The notes beneath the pieces are model-generated. The model was given only the letters and a program-made list of their open reading frames with translations. It ran no database searches and was not told where the DNA came from. From JBOFDK01 sp051656485 (GTDB lineage Bacteria > Bacillota > Clostridia > Lachnospirales > Cellulosilyticaceae): 5,557 nt of DNA. The DNA lies in assembly GCA_051656485.1 (NCBI GenBank), contig JBOGBZ010000069.1:1-5557 (forward strand), read 5' to 3'. Both the position numbers and the translations under genes were made by a program. Each line of letters starts with the position of its first letter. Position 1 is the first letter of the stretch. Positions 1 through 5,446 of the stretch are shown here, piece after piece.

Positions 1-6
1 AGGAGG
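1..6 (+). promoter_or_regulatory. Ribosome binding site of the Cys-tailed protein gene
   Basis: A perfect AGGAGG lies at the very edge of the window, 8 nt before the ATG at 15. It supports that start over the out-of-frame ATG at 10. The promoter of this gene lies outside the window. Confidence 0.85.
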
Positions 7-14
7 TTGATGAT

Positions 15-617
15 ATGAGTAATGGAGTAACTTTATCACCACCTTGGTATACTTTAAGAAATCAACTAGCTTATACAATTGGTAAAACGCCTGGTGTGAC
101 AGTAGGTGAATTAGTAGCAGGTGCAAGTGGTAATTATACGCTACGTATTGATGTGGCTACTTGTATAAATCAAGTAGAAGCAATAGGACTTGTGGTACCT
201 GAGATCTATACTTTTGGTAATATTAAAGTGATTGCAGAAGTTTACTATAATGGTACGCTTGTCCCTATGCCAAATCAAGCGATTACTACTGTGGAGCAAG
301 TAATTCAAATTTTGAAAAATGCTTTATGGTGTAATCCACTTGTAAAAGGCTTGTTGAATGTAGCAGGGACCTTACCACCACCGCAACAAGCATCAGTTGG
401 CAGTGTAGTGGTCGTTGTAGAACCCTATGTTATTCAATTCTTCAATGATGACATTTCTAATGTATGTAGTAACTACGAAGAAGTAGCGGCTAAAGTATTT
501 GCACAGGTTTTGCATCTACAATATGGCATAGAGCCTATCGGTATTTCTTTTGCAACTTATAATGCCGAATGTATGAAAAATGCTAATTGGATTAGTGTAT
601 GCTGCTGTAATTGCTAA
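15..617 (+). CDS. Hypothetical protein with Cys-rich C-terminal tail
   Basis: This 200-residue protein is not assigned to any family I can name. No signal peptide, transmembrane helix or lipobox is visible, so it is probably cytosolic or spore-associated; that location is inference. The N-terminus has a Pro-Pro-Trp-Tyr motif (residues 9-12), followed by alternating hydrophobic and polar stretches suggesting a beta-rich or mixed alpha/beta fold. A Pro-rich linker (residues 119-123, TLPPP) separates a first half of about 118 residues from a second of about 75. There are eight cysteines: C50, C106, C151, C186 and a terminal cluster C196, C197, C198 and C200. The cluster suggests metal binding or disulfide cross-linking, as in some coat or structural proteins, but nothing else proves this. 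Codon use is AT-ending and typical of the other window genes except prfC. The start is fixed by a perfect Shine-Dalgarno. The gene converges on prfC and ends inside a shared terminator. It is clearly a real gene; its function is unknown. Confidence 0.85.
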   Translation: MSNGVTLSPPWYTLRNQLAYTIGKTPGVTVGELVAGASGNYTLRIDVATCINQVEAIGLVVPEIYTFGNIKVIAEVYYNGTLVPMPNQAITTVEQVIQILKNALWCNPLVKGLLNVAGTLPPPQQASVGSVVVVVEPYVIQFFNDDISNVCSNYEEVAAKVFAQVLHLQYGIEPIGISFATYNAECMKNANWISVCCCNC

Positions 618-656
618 CAAAGAACCCCCCTCAAATATGAGGGGGGTTCTTTGTTA
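615..656. terminator. Shared bidirectional terminator between convergent genes
   Basis: A perfect 19-bp inverted repeat pairs 615-633 with 638-656 around a 4-nt AATA loop, and includes a run of six G-C pairs. Both flanks are T-rich when read outward (TTCTTTGTT on either strand), so it can serve as an intrinsic terminator in both directions. The stop codon of the rightward gene (TAA, 615-617) and that of the leftward prfC (654-656 on the minus strand) form the outermost three base pairs of the stem. Confidence 0.9.
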
Positions 657-2255
657 CATGCGTGTATTTAAATGTGTTTCTGTTAATTTACAACCAGGGT
701 TGTATTCTTCGATCTTCTTAATAGACCATTCGTATTGACAGAGCACAACTGGTGTACCTTCTTCATTTTCAGCAAGAAGCACGTCTGAAGGAAGCTTGAA
801 GCTTGAGTGATCGAAGTTCTCCATGTCAATCCAACGGATAAAGCGGTATGGAAGACCTTGTTTTTTGATTTCTACGCCGTATTCGTTATTGAGGCGGTAT
901 TCAAGTACTTCGAACTGAAGCACCCCAACAACCCCTACGATGACTTCTTCATTACCTGTGAAGTGAGGTTTGAATACTTGGATAGAACCTTCTTCAGCAA
1001 GCTGAAGCACACCTTTTAAGAACTGCTTACGCTTAAGGGCATTGACAGTAGAAATACGCATAAAGTGCTCAGGTGAGAACTGAGGGATGCCTTGGTATTG
1101 AAGGTTGTTGTTCGCACTACACAGTGTATCACCGATATTGAAGATACCTGGGTCGTGGATACCGATGATGTCTCCAGGGAAAGCTTCATCAACGAAAGCA
1201 CGTTCTTGTGCTAAGAATTGCTGTGGTTGAGCAAGCTTTACTTTCTTGCCTTTTTGGATATGGTTAACCATCATACCTTTTTCGAATTTACCAGAGCAAA
1301 TACGAAGGAAGGCGATACGGTCACGGTGTGCAGGGTTCATATTCGCTTGAATCTTGAAGATAAAGCCTGAGAAGAACTCTTCCGTAGGTTGGATGGCGCC
1401 AAGGTTACTTTCACGAGGTTGTGGTGGCTGGCTGATAGTTAAGAAAGCCTCAAGGAAAGGTTCTACCCCGAAGTTAGTAATCGCACTACCGAAGAAGACA
1501 GGTGTGAGTTCACCACTTAAGATTTGGTCTAAGTCGAAAGTATCGCCCGCCATATCAAGAAGTTCGATGTCTTCAAGAAGTTTCTCGTAAAGGTGTTCGC
1601 CTAAAAGGTCTTTTAAGCTTTCGTCTTCAAGGTCACATTGGATTGCTTTAGCAATTGATTGACCATGGTTACCGTCTTGGAAAAGCTCGATTTGTTTTTT
1701 GTGACGGTTGTACACACCTTTGAACTCTTTGCCACATCCGATAGGCCAGTCCATAGGACATGCACGAATACCAAGGGCATTTTCGATGTCTTCAATAAGT
1801 TCTAGTGGATCAATACCTTGTGCATCCATTTTATTGATGAAGGTAAAGATAGGAATGCCACGCATTTTACAAACTTTGAAAAGTTTCTTTGTTTGTGCTT
1901 CGACCCCTTTAGCAGAGTCGATAACCATCACGGCACTATCAGCAGCTACTAGGGTACGGTAAGTATCTTCACTGAAGTCCTGATGTCCTGGTGTATCAAG
2001 GATATTAATACAGTAACCATCGTAGTTGAATTGAAGTACACTTGATGTAACAGAGATCCCTCTTTGCTTTTCGATTTCCATCCAGTCAGAAACCGCGTGT
2101 TTTTGAGAACGACGAGATTTAACAGAACCAGCTTCACGGATCGCACCTCCGTAAAGAAGGAATTTCTCTGTAAGTGTTGTTTTACCAGCATCCGGGTGAG
2201 AGATGATGGCAAAGGTTCTGCGTTTTTCGATTGCATCTTTATTTTGTAACGACAT
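654..2255 (-). CDS. prfC: Peptide chain release factor 3 (RF3), translational GTPase
   Basis: RF3 is a cytosolic GTPase of the EF-G/EF-Tu superfamily that removes RF1 or RF2 from the ribosome after peptide release. The chosen start gives 533 residues, close to the 529 of E. coli RF3. All G motifs are visible: P-loop HPDAGKTT (20-27), switch I RGISVTSS (65-72), DTPGHQDF (87-94), NKMD (141-144) and GSAI (256-259). An EF-Tu-like domain II follows from about 290, then the RF3-type C-terminal domain from about 390. An upstream in-frame ATG at 2264 would add MVY, but AAAGG then abuts it with no spacing. The ATG at 2255 has AAAGGA (2264-2269) 8 nt upstream and is preferred. RF3 is favoured over EF-G or TetM-type proteins because of the HPDAGKTT and SRRSQKHAVSDWM signatures and the shorter length. 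Codons are more C-ending (TTC, AAC, TAC, ATC) than in neighbouring genes, which fits high expression. It appears monocistronic, with its own promoter. Confidence 0.97.
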   Translation of the reverse strand: MSLQNKDAIEKRRTFAIISHPDAGKTTLTEKFLLYGGAIREAGSVKSRRSQKHAVSDWMEIEKQRGISVTSSVLQFNYDGYCINILDTPGHQDFSEDTYRTLVAADSAVMVIDSAKGVEAQTKKLFKVCKMRGIPIFTFINKMDAQGIDPLELIEDIENALGIRACPMDWPIGCGKEFKGVYNRHKKQIELFQDGNHGQSIAKAIQCDLEDESLKDLLGEHLYEKLLEDIELLDMAGDTFDLDQILSGELTPVFFGSAITNFGVEPFLEAFLTISQPPQPRESNLGAIQPTEEFFSGFIFKIQANMNPAHRDRIAFLRICSGKFEKGMMVNHIQKGKKVKLAQPQQFLAQERAFVDEAFPGDIIGIHDPGIFNIGDTLCSANNNLQYQGIPQFSPEHFMRISTVNALKRKQFLKGVLQLAEEGSIQVFKPHFTGNEEVIVGVVGVLQFEVLEYRLNNEYGVEIKKQGLPYRFIRWIDMENFDHSSFKLPSDVLLAENEEGTPVVLCQYEWSIKKIEEYNPGCKLTETHLNTRM

Positions 2256-2286
2256 ATAAACCATCCTTTGTTTTTAATTGTTTAGA

Positions 2287-2313
2287 GTTACTTGCATGAG
2301 TCATGTATGTAAC
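2287..2313. repeat. Imperfect 27-bp dyad in the prfC leader
   Basis: The sequence is symmetrical about G2300. Outer arms GTTAC (2287-2291) and GTAAC (2309-2313) enclose inner arms CATGA (2295-2299) and TCATG (2301-2305). Of 13 opposed pairs, 11 are Watson-Crick, one is G-T (2294/2306) and one is a mismatch (2292/2308). It sits downstream of the predicted prfC -10 box, in the untranslated leader. A one-base centre fits a protein-bound DNA operator better than an RNA hairpin. No regulator is identified. Confidence 0.5.
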
Positions 2314-2331
2314 ATGAGGGCATAATTTATA

Positions 2332-2361
2332 ATTATCCTATCCAAAGCCTTGAACTGTCAA
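2332..2361 (-). promoter_or_regulatory. Predicted sigma-A promoter of prfC
   Basis: On the minus strand a perfect -35 TTGACA (2356-2361) is followed by an 18-nt spacer and a -10 GATAAT (2332-2337). Transcription would start near 2325, giving a leader of about 70 nt before the prfC ATG at 2255. The leader contains the dyad at 2287-2313. Confidence 0.7.
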
Positions 2362-2393
2362 GTATAAGTTTTAGATTTATGTTTAGTGTGCCC

Positions 2394-2421
2394 CGACTTT
2401 TGGTGGAAAATGTAGAAGTCG
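2394..2421. repeat. Inverted repeat between the divergent promoters
   Basis: CGACTT (2394-2399) and AAGTCG (2416-2421) are exact inverse complements, separated by 16 nt. A G-T and a T-A pair extend the arms to 8 nt. The right arm ends at the base before the -35 box of the HAD gene promoter, and the repeat also lies upstream of the prfC promoter. It could be an operator, but no known binding-site consensus is recognised. Confidence 0.35.
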
Positions 2422-2450
2422 TTGACAAGGAGAGCAGACATGACTATACT
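2422..2450 (+). promoter_or_regulatory. Near-consensus sigma-A promoter of the HAD gene
   Basis: A perfect -35 TTGACA (2422-2427), a 17-nt spacer and a -10 TATACT (2445-2450, one mismatch to TATAAT). The start of transcription would be near 2457, giving a leader of about 22 nt that carries the ribosome binding site at 2466-2474. This is one of the strongest promoters visible in the window. Confidence 0.85.
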
Positions 2451-2478
2451 AATGCATAATTATAGAAGGAGGTGTCTT

Positions 2479-3207
2479 ATGGCGACAGCAGCATTTTTTG
2501 ATATTGATGGAACCATTTACCGTGAAGGGCTTATTACAGAAGTTTTTAAAAAGATGGTGAAGTATGAGCTCATAGAAGGAAGCAAATGGTACAGTGAAGT
2601 ACGCCCAGCGTTCTTAAGTTGGGATAAAAGACAGGGAGACTATGACACTTATCTTCTGAAGATGGTAGACGTCTATAAAGAAGCGATACAAGATGTGAAG
2701 TCACATCAAGTAGCTTATGTGGCAAAGCGTGTCATCGAACAAAAAGGAGACCGTGTGTATACTTTTTCAAGACAACGTATCGGATGGCATAAGGCAGAAG
2801 GCCATAAGGTCATTGCTATATCGGGATCACCTAGAGAGCTTGTACAAGAAATGTCTAATAAGTATGGCATGGATGACTTTAGAGGGACGATCTATCAGGT
2901 GGATGCTAGCGACAAGTATACAGGAGAAGTAACGCCTATGTGGGATGCGGACAGTAAGCGTAGAGCAATCCTTGATATGGTAGAGAAGTATGACATTGAT
3001 TTAAGTGAGAGCTATGCGTATGGTGATACTGCAGGGGATTTAACCATGCTACGTATGGTAGGTCATCCGTATGCCATCAATCCAACAAGGGAACTTTTGC
3101 GTAAGATTTCAGAAGATGACGAACTGAAGCAAAAGATTACGATTATTGTTGAACGTAAAGATGTCACGTATCGTATGCCGATAGATTGTATAGATATTAT
3201 TTCATAA
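2479..3207 (+). CDS. HAD-superfamily hydrolase, subfamily IB (phosphoserine phosphatase-like)
   Basis: The 242-residue protein is a probable cytosolic, Mg-dependent phosphatase that works through an aspartyl-phosphate intermediate. Visible motifs are motif I FFDIDGT (6-12, nucleophile D8, acid/base D10), motif II AISGS (113-117, S115), the motif III lysine around K160 in DSKRR, and motif IV YGDTAGD (181-187, metal ligands D183 and D187). Residues of about 13-105 form a helical C1-type cap, which together with the motif spacing places it in HAD-IB, near the phosphoserine phosphatase group. The substrate cannot be read from sequence; a phosphorylated amino acid, sugar or lipid head group are all possible. 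ATG 2479 is chosen because AAGGAGGTG (2466-2474) precedes it at ideal spacing and the motif I strand begins at once. An in-frame TTG at 2422 is the -35 hexamer and cannot be translated from this promoter. The gene is a single transcription unit with its own promoter and terminator. Confidence 0.92.
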   Translation: MATAAFFDIDGTIYREGLITEVFKKMVKYELIEGSKWYSEVRPAFLSWDKRQGDYDTYLLKMVDVYKEAIQDVKSHQVAYVAKRVIEQKGDRVYTFSRQRIGWHKAEGHKVIAISGSPRELVQEMSNKYGMDDFRGTIYQVDASDKYTGEVTPMWDADSKRRAILDMVEKYDIDLSESYAYGDTAGDLTMLRMVGHPYAINPTRELLRKISEDDELKQKITIIVERKDVTYRMPIDCIDIIS

Positions 3208-3223
3208 GAATTAAGACACAAAA

Positions 3224-3278
3224 GAAAGTCTGCTTTAAGAAAACTATAAAAGTTTTCTTAAAGCAGACTTTTTGTTTT
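3224..3278 (+). terminator. Intrinsic terminator of the HAD gene
   Basis: A 19-bp perfect stem pairs 3227-3245 with 3251-3269 around a 5-nt ATAAA loop, and is extended by A-T pairs at its base. A T-rich run (TTTTTGTTTT, near 3269-3278) follows. The long stem and T-tract make this a strong rho-independent terminator. An A-rich left flank allows weaker activity in the opposite direction. Confidence 0.92.
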
Positions 3279-3302
3279 GAAAAGTCAGAAATATGATATA
3301 AT
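3275..3302 (+). promoter_or_regulatory. Extended -10 promoter of the RCK_C membrane protein gene
   Basis: A perfect TATAAT (3297-3302) is preceded by TGA, giving an extended -10 element (TGnTATAAT). The -35 is poor: TTTTGA (3275-3280) with a 16-nt spacer, drawn from the T-tract of the preceding terminator. Transcription would start near 3308-3310, at the edge of the ribosome binding site AAAGGAGGTG (3307-3316). Confidence 0.7.
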
Positions 3303-3320
3303 GATAAAAGGAGGTGAGAG

Positions 3321-4031
3321 ATGGGACTTGTAGGTGCACTTATTTTATTTGTTATTTTTATTGTGGTGTATATGATGATTGCAGAGATTTTTACAGTTCT
3401 ATTTAGACTGACAGGACTTACTCAGGAAAAAGCCAGATTTCAGGTGATATCCATGCTGACAAATAGTGGTTATACCACGGCGGAAAGTGAACTCATCACA
3501 TCATCTAAGATTAGAAGAAGGCTGGCACGTATGACTATGCTTTTTGGGTATTCTTTTACGGTGACCATTGTATCAATCATCGTCAACATTTTCATTAGTT
3601 TATCGCGTTCACAAATTCAAAGTATATGGGGCATCTTTTTTATTATTTTTCCAGCTATTGTAATAATCTATGTGGTTTTACGATTTACGGGTATTCGAAA
3701 AGCCTTTGATCATTTTATCCAGCGAATGGGAAATAAAATGATGTTTGGGGAAGGTTCCAATCCCATTATGGTTTTGGATACATATGGCGAAAGTGTGATG
3801 GCAGAAATTCAGATGAATTATGTACCGTACTTTTTAGAGAAGATACCACTGGAAAAGTCAGGACTTAAAGCACAGTATCAAGTGCAAATCGTACTCATCA
3901 AAAGAAGTGGTGAAATGCTCACCACGGTAACTGGGGATACATGTATTTTAGAGGAAGATATCGTGGTTGTTTTTGGTAAGTATAAAACCATTCGTCAACT
4001 CTTTGAAAGGCCTTTAGAGGTTGTGGAGTAA
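3321..4031 (+). CDS. Membrane protein with C-terminal TrkA-C (RCK_C) domain
   Basis: The 236-residue protein has three predicted transmembrane helices (about 3-28, 72-94 and 103-121) and a cytosolic C-terminal region. Residues of about 158-232 match the RCK_C/TrkA-C pattern: strand, IPLEKSGL, a VQIVLIKRSGEML strand-turn-strand, then an EEDIVVVFGKY strand. RCK_C domains sense ligands and regulate K+ channels, transporters and antiporters; here there is no RCK_N (Rossmann) domain. Between helix 1 and the basic run KIRRRLAR (63-70) lies a conserved-looking stretch, ARFQVISMLTNSGYTTAESE (38-57). The TNSGYTT part loosely resembles the Thr/Gly filter loops of Trk/Ktr transporters, but three helices are too few for such a pore in one chain. 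Its exact role is unknown; cation or pH-linked membrane function is inference. AAAGGAGGTG (3307-3316) fixes the start. The ferritin gene begins 36 nt after the stop codon without an intervening terminator, so readthrough into ferritin is likely. Confidence 0.85.
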   Translation: MGLVGALILFVIFIVVYMMIAEIFTVLFRLTGLTQEKARFQVISMLTNSGYTTAESELITSSKIRRRLARMTMLFGYSFTVTIVSIIVNIFISLSRSQIQSIWGIFFIIFPAIVIIYVVLRFTGIRKAFDHFIQRMGNKMMFGEGSNPIMVLDTYGESVMAEIQMNYVPYFLEKIPLEKSGLKAQYQVQIVLIKRSGEMLTTVTGDTCILEEDIVVVFGKYKTIRQLFERPLEVVE

Positions 4032-4039
4032 GGGATGTT

Positions 4040-4046
4040 TTATAAT
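4040..4046 (+). promoter_or_regulatory. Possible -10 box or PerR-like half-site before ferritin
   Basis: TATAAT at 4041-4046 is a perfect -10 hexamer 21 nt before the ferritin ATG, but no good -35 lies 16-18 nt upstream. The 7-mer TTATAAT (4040-4046) is also an exact half of the PerR box consensus; the other half (4048-4054) matches at only 4 of 7 positions. In AT-rich DNA this may be chance. Confidence 0.3.
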
Positions 4047-4056
4047 AAATCAAAGT

Positions 4057-4062
4057 AGGGGG
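4057..4062 (+). promoter_or_regulatory. Ribosome binding site of ferritin
   Basis: AGGGGG lies 5 nt before the ATG at 4068. It departs from AGGAGG at one base but is well placed. Confidence 0.6.
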
Positions 4063-4067
4063 TATTT

Positions 4068-4580
4068 ATGTTAGCACAAGAAGTTGTCACATTAATGAAT
4101 GACCAAATCAACAAAGAATTGTATTCAGCGTATTTGTACCTAGCTATTTCACAGTATTATGAGGAAGTGAACTTATCAGGGTTTGCTAACTGGTTTTTTA
4201 TCCAAGCAAAAGAAGAGCAAGATCATGCCATGTTATTTATGAAGTATTTGCAAAATAATGGCGAACATATTGTTTTACAAGATATAGCAGCCGATACAAC
4301 GGCATATGAGGACGTGAATAAGCCTTTAGAAGAAACACTGGCTCATGAGCGTACAGTGACGACATCTATTGACCACATTTATGAAGTGGCGATGGGCAAG
4401 AAAGAATTTAGAACGATGCAGTTTTTAGATTGGTTTATAAAAGAGCAGGTAGAGGAAGAGAAGAATGCAGAAGATCTTATAAAGAAATATAAGCTTTTTG
4501 GGCAAGATGGCAAAGGCCTCTATTTGTTAGATACAGAATTAGGAGCAAGGGTATATACCCCTCCAAGTTTGGTGCTTTAA
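4068..4580 (+). CDS. ftnA: Non-haem ferritin (bacterial FtnA type)
   Basis: Ferritin oxidises Fe(II) at a di-iron centre and stores it as a ferric mineral inside a 24-subunit cytosolic shell. The 170-residue chain fits the four-helix family (E. coli FtnA is 165 residues). The ferroxidase ligands fall at E. coli numbering: E17, E50, H53, E94, Q127 and E130. Additional C-site acids E49, E126 and E129 are present, as is Y24 next to the centre. No haem-binding methionine equivalent of bacterioferritin was identified, and the FtnA register argues against Dps or rubrerythrin. The C-terminal tail (residues of about 160-170, ending PPSLVL) extends a little past the usual end. The zinc/iron-type transporter gene starts 3 nt after the stop codon, suggesting coordinated metal uptake and storage. 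Expression may come from the upstream RCK_C gene promoter, from a weak local promoter, or both. Confidence 0.96.
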   Translation: MLAQEVVTLMNDQINKELYSAYLYLAISQYYEEVNLSGFANWFFIQAKEEQDHAMLFMKYLQNNGEHIVLQDIAADTTAYEDVNKPLEETLAHERTVTTSIDHIYEVAMGKKEFRTMQFLDWFIKEQVEEEKNAEDLIKKYKLFGQDGKGLYLLDTELGARVYTPPSLVL

Positions 4581-4583
4581 ATC

Positions 4584-5384
4584 ATGGAACAAGTCCTAGT
4601 AGCATTTCTGATTACATTATTTGCAGGATTAGCAACAGGTATAGGAAGCTGCATCGCTTTTTTTACCAAAAAGACCAATACAAAGTTTTTAGCCATTAGT
4701 CTTGGGTTTTCAGCTGGCGTCATGATTTATGTTTCCATGGTGGAAATCTTCGCAAAAGCACAGCAATCTTTAGTCGTAGCCGTAGGAGATAAGCAAGGAA
4801 AATGGTTAACAGTTATGGCGTTCTTTGGTGGGATTGCAGTGATTGCATTAATCGATAAACTGATTCCTAGTGCCCAAAACCCCCATGAGGTAAAGTCTGT
4901 GGAGGGCATGACCGAAGAAGAATCAAAGAAAAAAGGGCTTTATCGCATGGGCGTACTGACAGCGCTTGCCATAGGGATTCATAACTTTCCAGAAGGTTTA
5001 GCAACTTTTGTTTCTGCATTAGATGATATGAGTATCGCATTACCAATTGCAGTGGCCATTGCCATCCATAATATACCTGAAGGTATTTCTGTATCTGTAC
5101 CAATTTATTATGCTACTGGTGATAAGAAGAAAGCTTTTCTCTATTCTTTTTTATCGGGCATGTCAGAGCCGATAGGTGCACTTATTGGGTTTGTACTTCT
5201 TAAGCAGCTTTTTAATGAGATGACTTTCGGGATTATTTTTGCAGCAGTGGCAGGCATTATGGTGTTTATCTCCATTGATGAGCTTTTACCAGCAGCGAGA
5301 GAGTATGGCGAGCATCACTTATCTATTTATGGTCTTATTGGTGGTATGGCTGTTATGGCTGTAAGCTTACTATTGTTTATTTAA
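4584..5384 (+). CDS. zupT: ZIP-family divalent metal transporter (ZupT-like)
   Basis: The 266-residue integral membrane protein belongs to the ZIP family, which moves Zn(II) and often Fe(II) or Mn(II) into the cytosol; E. coli ZupT is 257 residues. About eight hydrophobic helices are visible, with N-terminal helices near 4-27, 34-57 and 74-92 and a charged cytosolic loop (about 95-120, EEESKKK). The helix 4 and 5 metal-binding signatures are intact: HNFPEG (133-138) and HNIPEG (162-167), together forming the family's binuclear metal site. SGMSEPIGA (191-199) is the conserved helix 6 segment. The residue pattern favours the ZupT branch, but metal preference cannot be read from it. No clear Shine-Dalgarno precedes the ATG, which lies 3 nt after the ferritin stop codon (TAAATCATG), so translation probably depends on ribosomes finishing ferritin. 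A terminator follows directly. Confidence 0.95.
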   Translation: MEQVLVAFLITLFAGLATGIGSCIAFFTKKTNTKFLAISLGFSAGVMIYVSMVEIFAKAQQSLVVAVGDKQGKWLTVMAFFGGIAVIALIDKLIPSAQNPHEVKSVEGMTEEESKKKGLYRMGVLTALAIGIHNFPEGLATFVSALDDMSIALPIAVAIAIHNIPEGISVSVPIYYATGDKKKAFLYSFLSGMSEPIGALIGFVLLKQLFNEMTFGIIFAAVAGIMVFISIDELLPAAREYGEHHLSIYGLIGGMAVMAVSLLLFI

Positions 5385-5390
5385 GAAGAT

Positions 5391-5427
5391 GGGGTTACTA
5401 TAAAAGAAGTATAGTAACCCTTTTTTT
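5391..5427 (+). terminator. Intrinsic terminator after the ZIP transporter gene
   Basis: An 11-bp perfect stem pairs 5392-5402 (GGGTTACTATA) with 5410-5420 (TATAGTAACCC), around a 7-nt loop, followed by seven T residues (5421-5427). It lies 6 nt after the stop codon and ends the ferritin-ZIP transcription unit. Confidence 0.93.
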
Positions 5428-5446
5428 GATGGAAAAAAAGGTGGAA

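Noticed and set aside
807..1962. Several open frames of 60-95 codons inside prfC on both strands
   Set aside because: They lie within a clearly coding RF3 gene, show no family motifs and no ribosome binding sites, and are shadows of its codon pattern.
2256..2264. MVY extension of RF3 from the ATG at 2264
   Set aside because: The AAAGG sequence abuts that ATG with no spacing, whereas it is 8 nt from the ATG at 2255.
2265..2421. Riboswitch or small RNA in the prfC/HAD intergenic region
   Set aside because: The predicted prfC leader is only about 70 nt and contains a single short dyad with no terminator-antiterminator pair or recognisable aptamer core.
2422..2478. In-frame TTG upstream extension of the HAD protein (19 extra residues)
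   Set aside because: The TTG is the first base triplet of the -35 hexamer TTGACA, and the transcript would start downstream of it. A strong Shine-Dalgarno directly precedes the ATG at 2479.
4549..4560. Perfect 12-bp palindrome GGGTATATACCC near the 3' end of ferritin
   Set aside because: It is accounted for by codons for R-V-Y-T-P, has no T-tract or promoter beside it, and a 12-bp palindrome alone is weak evidence for an operator of the ZIP gene.
4727..5103. Minus-strand open frames within the ZIP transporter gene
   Set aside because: They overlap an intact, motif-complete transporter gene and have no supporting signals.
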